Positions 39,967 to 49,218 are shown, counted from the stretch's first letter. The stretch: DNA of 64,000 bases from Acetatifactor sp. (GCA_024693365.1 JAILLF010000044.1:38463-102462); one strand, 5' to 3'. Program-made: numbers and translations. Notes: generated by a model from the sequence alone, not told the origin.

Positions 39967-41061
39967 TTGGATTTTATCAAAGGAATGGACGTCTCCACGC
40001 TTTTGGAAGAGGAGCGTTGCGGAGCAAAGTATTATGATCATGGCGTGCGAAAAGAGCTTTTGGATATCCTGAAAAGCTACGGTTGTAACTATGTAAGGCT
40101 TCGTCTTTGGAATGATCCTTATGCCGAGGACGGCAGGCCCTATGGCGCCGGAACCAATGACCTTGAGACGACCCTGGAGCTGGCAAAGCGCGCCCTGGAA
40201 AAGGGGATGGGTTTCCTTCTTGACTTTCATTACAGTGATTTCTGGGCGGATCCCGGAAAGCAAAACATTCCCAAGGCGTGGCGAGGGCATGATGCGGAAG
40301 AGCTTTCGAAGGACGTATGCGCCTACACAAAGGAAGTGTTGGAGATCCTACAAAAGGAAAACGCCATGCCAACCATGGTGCAGATCGGGAATGAGATCAC
40401 CAACGGCCTGCTCTGGCCTTATGGCAAAAAGCCCGAGTTTGACAACATTGCAAAGCTTGTCAGCGCCGGGATCAAGGCCGTGAGAGAGGTGGATGCAAGC
40501 ATTCCCGTGATGATCCATCTGGATAACGGCGGGAATAACGAAATATACGTCGAGTGGTTTGACAATTACGTGAAGAGGGGCCTGGACTTCGATATCATCG
40601 GGCTTTCCTATTACCCGTTCTGGCACGGAACGCTGGATGCGCTGTCCGTCAACATGAAGGACATGGCCCGCAGGTATGGCAAGAAGATCGTGGTTGCGGA
40701 AGTGTCCATGGGCTTTAGCACCGAGGATTACAGGCGCTATGAAGGGATCGACGAAAGTGAACTCAAAGGGATGGCAACCAAGGAAGAATTGACGAAATCC
40801 CTGGAGTATCCCATGACGCCCATGGGGCAGGCAGATTTCATGAAGGACGTGATCCGGCGGATCAAGGAAGTGCCGGGCGGCCTTGGATTCTTCTACTGGG
40901 AACCCGGCTGGATCCCCGTGCCTGGATGCGGCTGGGCAACGGAAGCAGCGCTGGAGTATACGGGAGAGCAGGGACCGGGAGGAAACGAGTGGGCAAACCA
41001 GGCGCTGTTCGACTATGAGGGCAATGCATTGCCCGCGCTTGACGTCATCAGAGATGCGTAA
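39967..41061 (+). CDS. Arabinogalactan endo-beta-1,4-galactanase, GH53, no signal peptide (cytoplasmic)
   Basis: FIKGMDVSTLLEEE, NYVRLRLWNDPY, LDFHYSDFWADPGKQ, VQIGNEITNG, GLSYYPFWHG, FYWEPGWIP. Confidence 0.93.
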   Translation: MDFIKGMDVSTLLEEERCGAKYYDHGVRKELLDILKSYGCNYVRLRLWNDPYAEDGRPYGAGTNDLETTLELAKRALEKGMGFLLDFHYSDFWADPGKQNIPKAWRGHDAEELSKDVCAYTKEVLEILQKENAMPTMVQIGNEITNGLLWPYGKKPEFDNIAKLVSAGIKAVREVDASIPVMIHLDNGGNNEIYVEWFDNYVKRGLDFDIIGLSYYPFWHGTLDALSVNMKDMARRYGKKIVVAEVSMGFSTEDYRRYEGIDESELKGMATKEELTKSLEYPMTPMGQADFMKDVIRRIKEVPGGLGFFYWEPGWIPVPGCGWATEAALEYTGEQGPGGNEWANQALFDYEGNALPALDVIRDA

Positions 41062-41132
41062 GCGACCTAGAGAGCGTTAAGAGCTTGACAGATTATCCCC
41101 AATTGTGATGATTCCATGGAATAACCTTGAGG

Positions 41133-41488
41133 CTACGGGCAAAAAAGGAAAAGTGGAAAAATGACCCGTAGGGAAAGGGAAAAGGCTACGGGCAAAAAGG
41201 CAAAAGTGAAAAAGGACCCGTAGGAAAATGGCCGAGGCTACGGGCAAAAAAGGAAAAGTGGAAAAAGGACCCGTAGGAAAATGGCCGAGGCTACGGGCAA
41301 AAAGGCAAAAGAAAGAAAATGACCCGTAGGAAAGCGAAAGAGGCTACGGGCAAAAAGGCAAAAGTGGAAAAATGACCCGTAGGGAAAGGGAAAAGGCTAC
41401 GGGCAGAAAGGCAAAAGAGGAAGAATGACCCGTAGGAGAAAGGAAAAGACTACGGGCGGAACGACAAAAAGCTAAATTTAACCCGTAA
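41133..41488. repeat. Seven-copy 52-53-bp tandem array, each unit an inverted repeat CTACGGG-N(24-25)-CCCGTAG
   Basis: CTACGGG at 41133, 41186, 41238, 41291, 41344, 41397, 41450; matching CCCGTAG at 41165, 41217, 41270, 41323, 41376, 41429 and degenerate CCCGTAA at 41482. Confidence 0.97.
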
Positions 41489-41533
41489 GATGGAGGAACA
41501 GGTTCAGTTTGGTAATAAAGTGAAACATATGAC

Positions 41534-43666
41534 GTGAAGGATGAGGACGGGGATTGCATGAAAAAGAGATTCATTACTTTGATGTTGCTGTTATCGATGG
41601 TCATGGCAGGATGTGCCGGGAAGGACGGGGACGCTACGGGTGCCACGGAGGTTCCGGGTCAGTCCAAAGAGGTGGACGTTCAGGAGACTTCGGAAGGGAA
41701 TTTAGCTTCGGATGAGAGTTCAGCGGCAGGGGAAGCGATTGCGGTAACGTGGAATGGCTGCGAGGTGGCGAAGCAGGTATACGAGGCAAAGCTGCCGACT
41801 GCGAAGGAGAAAGCGGATATCTACGTGGAGCCAATCGCGGGGCTGCCTGATGATTTTATCAGGGGCATGGACGTCTCCACGGTAATCGCGGAGGAAGAAA
41901 GCGGCGTTAAGTACCGAGACGAGAACGGTAACGTGCGGGACCTGTTTGAGATTCTTGCAGATGCCGGCGTGAATTATATCAGGGTCAGAGTGTGGAATCA
42001 TCCCTATGATGCCGACGGCAATGGATATGGCGGCGGAAACTGTGACATGGAAAAGGCGGCAGAGATCGGTCGCAGGGCGGCAGAGCATGGAATGAAGCTC
42101 TTGGTGGATTTCCATTACAGTGATTTCTGGGCGGATCCAAACAAGCAATATGCGCCGAAGGCTTGGGCCAGAAAGCGCATAGGCGATAAGGAGACCGCGA
42201 TCGCGAAGTTTACGGAGGAAGCTCTGTATGACATTCTGAATGCCGGTGCGGACGTGAGGATGGTCCAGATTGGCAACGAGATCAATAAGGGCGTCTGCGG
42301 AGCTTATGAAGAGGCTGACGTCATGCTGCTTTTATCATCCGCTTCCGAGGCCGTGAGGAGGGTTTCTTCGGTGACCGGCAGGGAAATGCAGGTGGCAGTA
42401 CATTACACTGCGGTAGATGACTCCGCGATGACCCTGAAAAGGGCAGAGATCCTGCAAACCTATGGCGTGGATTATGATATTTTTGGCATATCCTATTACA
42501 GCTACTGGCATGGCAGCTTTGAGAACATGCGCAACGTGCTGCGGGAGATCAGCTCCAAGTACGGAAAGAAGACTTGCATCATGGAGACTGCATATCCCTT
42601 TACCTCGGATGACGGTGACGCGAACGGAAACAGCGTGGGCAGCGGCGGCGTAGAAGGATATCCCGACAGCGTGCAGGCACAGGCGAAAAACTTCCGGGAC
42701 GTAGCTTCCTATGCCAACGAGGCAGGAGCACTCGGGGTATTCTACTGGGAAGGTGCCTGGGTGCCGGTAGGCTCGGAGCGTGAGAGCAACGAAAGGATTT
42801 GGGAGAAATACGGATCGGGCTGGGCTTCCAGCTATTCCGTTGATTATGATCCCCAGGATGCCGGTCAGTATTACGGCGGCTGCGCCTGGGACAATCAGGC
42901 CATGTTTGATTTCTCGGCGAAGGCCCTGCCTTCCCTGAACGTATTCAAGTGGCTGAAATACGGCACCGATGCGCCGCTTCAAGTGATGGAATTCAAGGAA
43001 GTGTATATCGAAAGCGGGATCGGCGTGCCTCTGGACATGCCAAAGACCGTTGACGTGTATTACAATGATCCTTCCGTCACGGATGGGATGGAGGTCACCT
43101 GGGATGCTGATTCGCTTGCGGCCGTGGACGTAAATGCCGCGGATACCTATGAGGTTAAGGGCCGGGCAGCAGACGGCAGCAGCATTACCGCCACCGTCAA
43201 GGTAATGAACGTCAACTACGTGAAAAATCCAGGCTTTGACGATGCGGACGTGAGCATGTGGACGGTGACCGATAACGGCGCCGGAAATACGACCGACGTG
43301 CAGAAAAAGGCAGCGGACGCCCTGTCCGGGGATAACGCGTTCCACTTCTATTCCACTTCCGCGATTGATTTCACCGTGGAGCAGGAGATCACGATTGTAG
43401 CGGGCGGAGAATATGCGGCAGTCGCAAACATTCAGGGCGGCGACGTGGGCAGATCTGCAGAGATTTACCTGTACGTGACCTGCGGTGACAAAACATACAA
43501 ATCCGATCCCGCAAAGCTCAGCGGCTGGAAGCAGTGGCAGAAGCTGAAGATCGACAGCGTGCCAGTCAAGGCCGGTGACGTTGTCAAGGTGGGCATGGCC
43601 GTAAAAGCTGCGGCAAAGGGCTGGGGAACCATCGATGATCTGGAGTTTTACGCCGTGGCGCAGTAG
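41534..43666 (+). CDS. Extracellular GH53 endo-beta-1,4-galactanase lipoprotein with Ig-like and C-terminal carbohydrate-binding-like domains
   Basis: Lipobox MVMAGCAG; FIRGMDVSTVIAEEESGVKY, VDFHYSDFWADPNKQ, MVQIGNEINKG; YNDPSVTDGMEVTWDADSLAAVDVNAADTYEVKG Ig-like segment. Confidence 0.93.
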   Translation: MKDEDGDCMKKRFITLMLLLSMVMAGCAGKDGDATGATEVPGQSKEVDVQETSEGNLASDESSAAGEAIAVTWNGCEVAKQVYEAKLPTAKEKADIYVEPIAGLPDDFIRGMDVSTVIAEEESGVKYRDENGNVRDLFEILADAGVNYIRVRVWNHPYDADGNGYGGGNCDMEKAAEIGRRAAEHGMKLLVDFHYSDFWADPNKQYAPKAWARKRIGDKETAIAKFTEEALYDILNAGADVRMVQIGNEINKGVCGAYEEADVMLLLSSASEAVRRVSSVTGREMQVAVHYTAVDDSAMTLKRAEILQTYGVDYDIFGISYYSYWHGSFENMRNVLREISSKYGKKTCIMETAYPFTSDDGDANGNSVGSGGVEGYPDSVQAQAKNFRDVASYANEAGALGVFYWEGAWVPVGSERESNERIWEKYGSGWASSYSVDYDPQDAGQYYGGCAWDNQAMFDFSAKALPSLNVFKWLKYGTDAPLQVMEFKEVYIESGIGVPLDMPKTVDVYYNDPSVTDGMEVTWDADSLAAVDVNAADTYEVKGRAADGSSITATVKVMNVNYVKNPGFDDADVSMWTVTDNGAGNTTDVQKKAADALSGDNAFHFYSTSAIDFTVEQEITIVAGGEYAAVANIQGGDVGRSAEIYLYVTCGDKTYKSDPAKLSGWKQWQKLKIDSVPVKAGDVVKVGMAVKAAAKGWGTIDDLEFYAVAQ

Positions 43667-43704
43667 GGATCGCGCGTTAGCTTAAAAGCATAAAGGAAAA
43701 GAGG

Positions 43705-43749
43705 AAAAACTGTCTTCAGGATCCGGACGGATGCTGGAGACAGTTTTTT
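43705..43749 (+). terminator. Intrinsic terminator after GH53 lipoprotein gene
   Basis: aaaaactgtct...agacagttttttt. Confidence 0.8.
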
Positions 43750-43758
43750 TGCGCATAT

Positions 43759-43805
43759 CTTGACAATGTAAAGATGTGCGGTTATAATAACTTTACAATG
43801 TAAAG
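43759..43805 (+). promoter_or_regulatory. Sigma-A promoter with two 15-bp operator copies
   Basis: TTGACA 43760-43765, 17 bp, TATAAT 43783-43788; CTTGACAATGTAAAG (43759-43773) and perfect palindrome CTTTACAATGTAAAG (43791-43805). Confidence 0.82.
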
Positions 43806-43822
43806 ATTGAGAGGTAAGATGA

Positions 43823-44914
43823 TTGAAGAAGATGACAAAAGTGATCCTGATCGTTTGCGCATGCATGATAGCGGCCTTGGCACTGCTTTTTGTGGTCTGG
43901 GTGATCATGAGTCCCGGGACGATCCGGCAATATACGGAAGAAAAGAGCCTGTCCGAGAAATTTGTAATGGACGTAAACGGTGCTCCGAACGGATTCTTCA
44001 TCAACGGCAAAAACACGGACAACCCAGTGCTTCTGTTTGTGTCGAGCGGGCCTGGAACGGATGATTACATGCTCACGGACAAGTATGTTGACATGAATCT
44101 GGAGGAAGATTTTACCGTTGTGTACTGGGATTACCGCAACATGGGCATCGCTTATGACAAGTCTTATGACGTAACGCAGATCACGCTGGAAAACATTATG
44201 AAGGACGTGCAAACGGTCACGGAGTATCTGAAGGAAAGGTTTTCAAAGGAAAAAATCTATCTCATGGGATTCTCGGGAGGAACGACGATCGCGTTGAGAG
44301 CGGCCGCAGAGCACCCAGAGAACTATATTGCGCTGATCGACATGGCGCAGAGCGTGACCAATTCCTTTGAACGCGACACTTACATGTACAATTTCATGAA
44401 GAAGGTTTTCACGGTGCGGAGCGACAAGGCATCCCTGAAAAAGCTGGAGGCGTCAGTCAAACAGCTGGGAGACGGAAACGTAAAGTGCGACAGCTGGATC
44501 GATTACGTTGACCTGCTTCACCATGCAGGAGGCGGAACGATATTGAATCAAACGGAATTTGAGGGGATCGTTCTTCCCATATTGTTTTGCAAATGCTATA
44601 CTGTAAAGGAAAAGCTGAATTACGTGCCTGCGATGAAAAAATATCGCACGACGCCTTTTTATCAGGAGGTTTTGGGGAGGGAATTCGATTTCCGAAGTGA
44701 TATTCCGGAGCTCCGGATCCCAGCCTATTTTATCAGCGGCGAAACGGATTATAACTGCCCTTGGGAGCTGGTCCAAGACTATTGTGATAAGCTAAAGGCG
44801 CCGGACAAAGCATTTTATCTCGTTCCGGATTCGGCGCACAGCCCTCTCTGGGAAAACCCGGAGGTTACCTGCGCCATTATGAGGGAAATAAAGGAGAAGA
44901 CAACGGATGAGTGA
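43823..44914 (+). CDS. Alpha/beta hydrolase (membrane-anchored, aminopeptidase-like)
   Basis: N-terminal TM; LFVSSGPGTDDYML, YWDYRNMGIAYDKS, LMGFSGGTTIALRAA. Confidence 0.88.
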   Translation: MKKMTKVILIVCACMIAALALLFVVWVIMSPGTIRQYTEEKSLSEKFVMDVNGAPNGFFINGKNTDNPVLLFVSSGPGTDDYMLTDKYVDMNLEEDFTVVYWDYRNMGIAYDKSYDVTQITLENIMKDVQTVTEYLKERFSKEKIYLMGFSGGTTIALRAAAEHPENYIALIDMAQSVTNSFERDTYMYNFMKKVFTVRSDKASLKKLEASVKQLGDGNVKCDSWIDYVDLLHHAGGGTILNQTEFEGIVLPILFCKCYTVKEKLNYVPAMKKYRTTPFYQEVLGREFDFRSDIPELRIPAYFISGETDYNCPWELVQDYCDKLKAPDKAFYLVPDSAHSPLWENPEVTCAIMREIKEKTTDE

Positions 44915-45488
44915 CGGTTATCATCATGGGAATTTGAGACAGGCCCTGATTGATGCAGGGATCAAGATCATTAACGAGAGCGGGGAGGATGGGCTTTCCC
45001 TCCGGAAGGTTGCGGCTGCCTGCGGGGTTTCCCACGCGGCTCCCTACGCACATTTTAAGGACAAGGAGGAACTGGTCGAGGCGATCAAGGCGAGCGTGAA
45101 CGAACAGTTTATGGAGGAGCTGGAGCAGGCAGCTGCCGGGGCGAAGAATGCCGAGGGAGCTCTCATAAACATGGGAAGAAGTTATGTCACCTTCTTTGTC
45201 CGCAATCCGGATTACTTCCGGTTTCTGTTTGGCAGCCAGAATATTATTGCTCACCCGCGGCCGGACAAGCGCTTCAAGGAGGATTATCCTCCGTTTACGC
45301 TATTAAAAGATACCTACCAGAAATATCTGAAAGAAAAAAAGCTCAAAAAGAAGAAAGAAGAACAAGAGCTCGACGTCATCCGTCTGTGGTCATCCGCGCA
45401 CGGCTTAGCCGCCATCGCATGCATGCCAGGCGTGGAAACCTCTTTTGACTGGGAGGAGAAGAAAATCTGGGCCGTCCTTCTTAGATGA
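44907..45488 (+). CDS. TetR/AcrR family transcriptional regulator
   Basis: HHGNLRQALIDAGIKIINESGEDGLSLRKVAAACGVSHAAPYAHFKDKEELVEAI; overlaps hydrolase by 8 bp. Confidence 0.93.
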   Translation: MSDGYHHGNLRQALIDAGIKIINESGEDGLSLRKVAAACGVSHAAPYAHFKDKEELVEAIKASVNEQFMEELEQAAAGAKNAEGALINMGRSYVTFFVRNPDYFRFLFGSQNIIAHPRPDKRFKEDYPPFTLLKDTYQKYLKEKKLKKKKEEQELDVIRLWSSAHGLAAIACMPGVETSFDWEEKKIWAVLLR

Positions 45489-45944
45489 GGCTGAGGAAAC
45501 TGGTTTAGCAGAAATGACAAAATAATTTGGATAAGAAAACATGAGCGTTTTGACAAAGGGAAGAAGAAAAATTGACGTTGCCGCTGCATGCGCCGCCCGC
45601 CTACGTGATAAGCAAGGGTTCCGTTTTCCAGGGAAAGAAAACGAGTGGAACATGGGAGCGATATGCCTTGCCGTTCGCAGTCCCTGACGCGATCGTGCCC
45701 AGCTTCGTGGCCGACGTCATTAAGTGGTCATCCGCAGACAACGACGCCGTGGCGGTAGCGTGGGATGGAAAGCAATATCCCGTGTGACGCGGAGCAACGC
45801 CCGCAAACAAAGAAGATGGGAATGGGTCATGAAAAACGGGCCCCCGGTATGCCCGCAATCAAGGAATCGAGGAAATGAGTCATATGCTGGAAAAAGTGAT
45901 GCTAAAAGGCCAATGAAGAGAGTAGGTTAAGGAGGGTAAGCGAT

Positions 45945-46376
45945 ATGAGTTGCAAGGGTATTGGGCACGTGGCGTTTAACGTAAGGGACATGGAAAAGAC
46001 GATCGCCTTTTATGAGGAGACGCTGGGCTTTAAGAAGGCCTTTGAGATTCAAAGGCCGGAGAACGGAGAGCCTTGGATTGTTTACGTTTACGGGGGCGGC
46101 GGTCAGTTCATAGAGCTGTTCTACGGCGGCGTAAATGAAATTCCTTATAAGGACGAAAACATAGGATTTTTCCATATTTGCGTGGCAGTGGATGACATTC
46201 ACGCAGCGTGGAAAAAGGTGGTTGAAACGGGTGCACCGATGGATGACGCACCCAAGCAGGGAGCCGATTTTAACTGGCAGTGCTGGACGCACGATCCTGA
46301 CGGCAACAAGATCGAACTGATGCAGATCAGCGAGGACAGTCCCCAGATGAAATTTATCCGCAGCATGGACTTTTAA
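45945..46376 (+). CDS. VOC family protein (lactoylglutathione lyase-like)
   Basis: GIGHVAFNVRDMEKTIAFYEETLGFKKAFE...WTHDPDGNKIELMQ. Confidence 0.93.
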   Translation: MSCKGIGHVAFNVRDMEKTIAFYEETLGFKKAFEIQRPENGEPWIVYVYGGGGQFIELFYGGVNEIPYKDENIGFFHICVAVDDIHAAWKKVVETGAPMDDAPKQGADFNWQCWTHDPDGNKIELMQISEDSPQMKFIRSMDF

Positions 46377-46505
46377 GATTTAGTTAAATCATCTTTATGA
46401 ATTCCTTACGATTTCGTAAACGATTTCCTTAAAATCTTTCTTTATCATGAGATTTGTAAACAAGATAACCCGCGAGGGAAAAGCAAATCTCAGGAGGATA
46501 AAAAT

Positions 46506-46682
46506 ATGAAGAAGGTTTTGGATATCGTAACGCTCGTTTTGGCTCTGGCAGGTACTGCACTGTTGATTTATTCCATGTTTCAGCCCATTAAGCTTTGGAT
46601 CCCGCTGGCACTCATCAACGTGGGATTTTGGATTTCGATCATTCGCATGTTCGCCAGGAACAAGAAGGAAGCAGGGAAATAA
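46506..46682 (+). CDS. 58-aa two-TM small membrane protein
   Basis: RBS aggaggat then MKKVLDIVTLVLALAGTALLIYSMFQPIKLWIPLALINVGFWISIIRMFARNKKEAGK; below ORF-track size limit. Confidence 0.75.
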   Translation: MKKVLDIVTLVLALAGTALLIYSMFQPIKLWIPLALINVGFWISIIRMFARNKKEAGK

Positions 46683-46913
46683 TTTAACACGATGATTCGT
46701 GTTTGGAAATGTGGAATTGTAATTGCATGTCAAGTGAAGAAAAGGCATTCGTCTAGGGGCGGATGTCTTTTTTGGGGGAATAGCTTTTGTGCTTATGGTT
46801 GGTGTAGGATTCTGGAAACTTTAATTTAGAAAAAACAAATGGGGATGTTGACAATTAGAAATAGCAGAAGCACAATAAAAGTATCAAATGATACCATCGG
46901 AGGATGTGAGTAG

Positions 46914-47353
46914 TTGACAGAAGAAATAAAAGCTCGCATAGAAACGGAATTAGAGATTAAGGCGTATTACAGAATCTAAAATACGCCTTAAATAAAGGCG
47001 CAAAAATAGATTTTCAAGTCGAAAGACGCGTGGATGCAGTTAGAGAAGAGCGGTATACGAATCGATATACGGTAAATAAACTTTTTCCGGACGAAAATCC
47101 TGTGGATGCGTTGAAACGAGAATTGCTCGCACTTAAGGTTGAAGATTATATGCAGACGGTTAAAGATTATCGTTTTCCGAATAGGAGCGAAATGCGTGAG
47201 TTCGGCAAAGTCTATAATGGTAATGAGGACGTATATATAAAAATTCGAGTTGAATTATTGGGCCATTATGGCAATGCTACAACATTTGTGATGTCGTTTC
47301 ATTTTGCGGAAAAAGCATTCACGCCAGATATGTTTCCGTATCGGAAGAATTAG
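46914..47353 (+). pseudogene. Frameshifted small gene, TA toxin-like (MqsR-like tentative)
   Basis: TEEIKARIETELEIKAY then frame change to LQNLKYALNKGAKIDFQVERRVDAVREERYTNRY...VEDYMQTVKD...EDVYIKIRVELL...FVMSFHF; RBS-like ggagg upstream. Confidence 0.5.
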
Positions 47354-47396
47354 GGAGCTTCCTGTATAATTTAAAAGTGGATGTTGAGAATTGAAA

Positions 47397-47462
47397 ATAC
47401 CTCAGTGTAAAATAAGACTACTGACTGGCAAGGTTGGTAAATCTTATTAAACAGAGAGGTAT
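47397..47462 (+). ncRNA. Structured 5' region of the IS110 element
   Basis: Nested inverted repeats ATACCTC/GAGGTAT and AATAAGA/TCTTATT immediately 5' of the transposase. Confidence 0.4.
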
Positions 47463-47467
47463 CTAAA

Positions 47468-48760
47468 ATGAATTCTAACACACAAAACAAAAAAATTGAA
47501 GCAATTACTGAAAAAACACTTGTAATCGGTATCGACGTCGGAAGCGAAACGCACTACGCAAGAGCTTTTGATCACAGGGGAATCGAGTATTCGAAGAAAC
47601 CATTTAAGTTTAGCAATGACGAGGCCGGGTTTGCATCGTTCAAGGCGTGGATACTGGAAATCAAGGAAGCACGTGAGAAGGACAAGGTTGTCCCCGGAAT
47701 GGAACCCACGGGCCACTATTGGTTTAATCTCGGGAAGTTCCTTCAGGACAACGACATGAAGCCCGTACTGGTGAATCCGCATCACGTAAAGAAATCAAAA
47801 GAACTCGACGACAACAGCCAGACGAAGAATGACCGTAAGGATCCCAAAGTCATCGCAGGTCTTGTGAGAGAGGGACGATACATGATCCCCTACCTGCCTG
47901 ACGGTGTTTACGCAGACTTAAGAACCGCGTCAAACATGAGATTTCAGATACAGTCGGAACTTACGAGAACGCTGAATCGGATCAGTCGTTGGTTCAACAT
48001 ATATTTTCCTGAATACAAGACGGTCTATGGAAATCTGGACGCAGTCAGCGGAATGCTGGTGCTGAAGACCGCTCCGTTACCGGAAGACGTCCTGGCGTTG
48101 GGCGTTGACGGCATTAACAAGATCTGGCGGGATGCAAAAATCAGAGCTGTTGGGAAAAAGAGGGCACAGACCCTGGTAAGCGCAGCTGAGCACAGCGTCG
48201 GAAGCAAGGAAGGAGCGATTTCGGCACGCATGGAAATCAACATGCTGATCGAGGACTATGAGTCCAGAAGCGCCCGCCTTCAGGAGGTAATGGCTCTCAT
48301 TGAAGAGCTAGTGAAAAAGATCCCGATGGCTGAGAAGCTGTTGGCGATCAAGGGCGTGGGAATCAAGACGGTGTCAGGGTTCCTTGCCGAGGTTGGGGAC
48401 GTCAGCCGATTTAAGAGTCCCAAGGAACTGCAGAAGCTTGCGGGATTGGCACTGGTGGAGAACAGCTCCGGAAAGCACAAGGGCGAGACAACAATAAGCA
48501 GACGAGGCCGAAAGAGACTCAGGTATCTGTTATTCGAGGTTGCGATGTCTTTGGTGTCTAAGAACCGGGAATTCGCAGAACTGCATCAGTACTATACGAC
48601 CAGAAAGCAGAATCCGCTCAAGAAGATGCAGTCACTGATGGCAGTGGCAGCCAAGCTGATCAGGGTATTCTACGCAATGCTCACAAAAGGCGTGGACTAT
48701 GATCCAAAGAAGATGTCCGATGACATCAGGCGCCCGATGGTTGGTTCGCAGGCTGCATAG
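47468..48760 (+). CDS. IS110 family transposase (DEDD N-terminal domain, Transposase_20 C-terminal domain)
   Basis: TLVIGIDVGSETHYARAFD, GMEPTGHYWFNL, NPHHVKKSKELDDNSQTKNDRKDPKVIA, IKGVGIKTVSGFLAEVGDVSRF, SGKHKGETTISRRGRKRLRYLLFEVAM. Confidence 0.95.
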   Translation: MNSNTQNKKIEAITEKTLVIGIDVGSETHYARAFDHRGIEYSKKPFKFSNDEAGFASFKAWILEIKEAREKDKVVPGMEPTGHYWFNLGKFLQDNDMKPVLVNPHHVKKSKELDDNSQTKNDRKDPKVIAGLVREGRYMIPYLPDGVYADLRTASNMRFQIQSELTRTLNRISRWFNIYFPEYKTVYGNLDAVSGMLVLKTAPLPEDVLALGVDGINKIWRDAKIRAVGKKRAQTLVSAAEHSVGSKEGAISARMEINMLIEDYESRSARLQEVMALIEELVKKIPMAEKLLAIKGVGIKTVSGFLAEVGDVSRFKSPKELQKLAGLALVENSSGKHKGETTISRRGRKRLRYLLFEVAMSLVSKNREFAELHQYYTTRKQNPLKKMQSLMAVAAKLIRVFYAMLTKGVDYDPKKMSDDIRRPMVGSQAA

Positions 48761-49095
48761 CAACAATGGAATAAGGCTGTTTTAGGACAGCTGCTGAACA
48801 AGACTGAATGTAACAGGCAACGTCCACTGGAAACAGTGCTGTAACAGGAAGCAAGTCAGTAATCAAAAGACAAAGAATGAGCCAGTAGTCGGCAGGAATT
48901 TTTACCAAGGGGCATGACCCCGCTAGGGAGCATAGCTGACACCCTGGTTATGGATAGGCAGGACGAAGGAAGTTAGGACCCCGGAGACGGGATGATCCTG
49001 GTGGACATAGGAGGTTCGCTGCCATAGAGGGAAGGGTATACAACAAGGCCATGTAGAGCGAAAACAATGACATTCTATTTCGTATACCCATTAAC
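48761..49095 (+). ncRNA. Candidate IS110 bridge/seek RNA region (3' non-coding)
   Basis: Hairpins GGGG-catga-CCCC, ACCAAGG...ACCCTGGT, and GGGTATAC (49034-49041)/GTATACCC (49082-49089); no ORF. Confidence 0.4.
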
Positions 49096-49218
49096 TGCTA
49101 TTTCGGTACCGGATACCCAGAAATATCCATGATCGTGACTCATTCGCTGAGATATGGAAGGCTTAAAAACCTTGATTTTTCAATAAAAAACACTTGATTA
49201 TATGAGGAGGTAAACGAC

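Larger units (their letters stand above)
47380..49135 (+). mobile_element. IS110-family insertion sequence (boundaries approximate)
   Basis: Transposase plus long non-coding, structure-rich 3' flank of about 370 bp; exact ends not determinable by eye. Confidence 0.7.

Noticed and set aside
41133-41488. CRISPR array interpretation of the 53-bp repeats
   Set aside because: Whole units are similar, there are no unique 30-40-nt spacers, and no cas genes are nearby; it is a tandem hairpin minisatellite
42335-43345. Minus-strand 336-aa ORF opposite the GH53 lipoprotein gene
   Set aside because: Antisense shadow of a clear GH53 gene
46957-46991. Programmed ribosomal frameshifting in the toxin-like gene
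   Set aside because: Hairpin is suggestive but no slippery heptamer is visible, and the stem overlaps the break rather than lying 5-9 nt downstream
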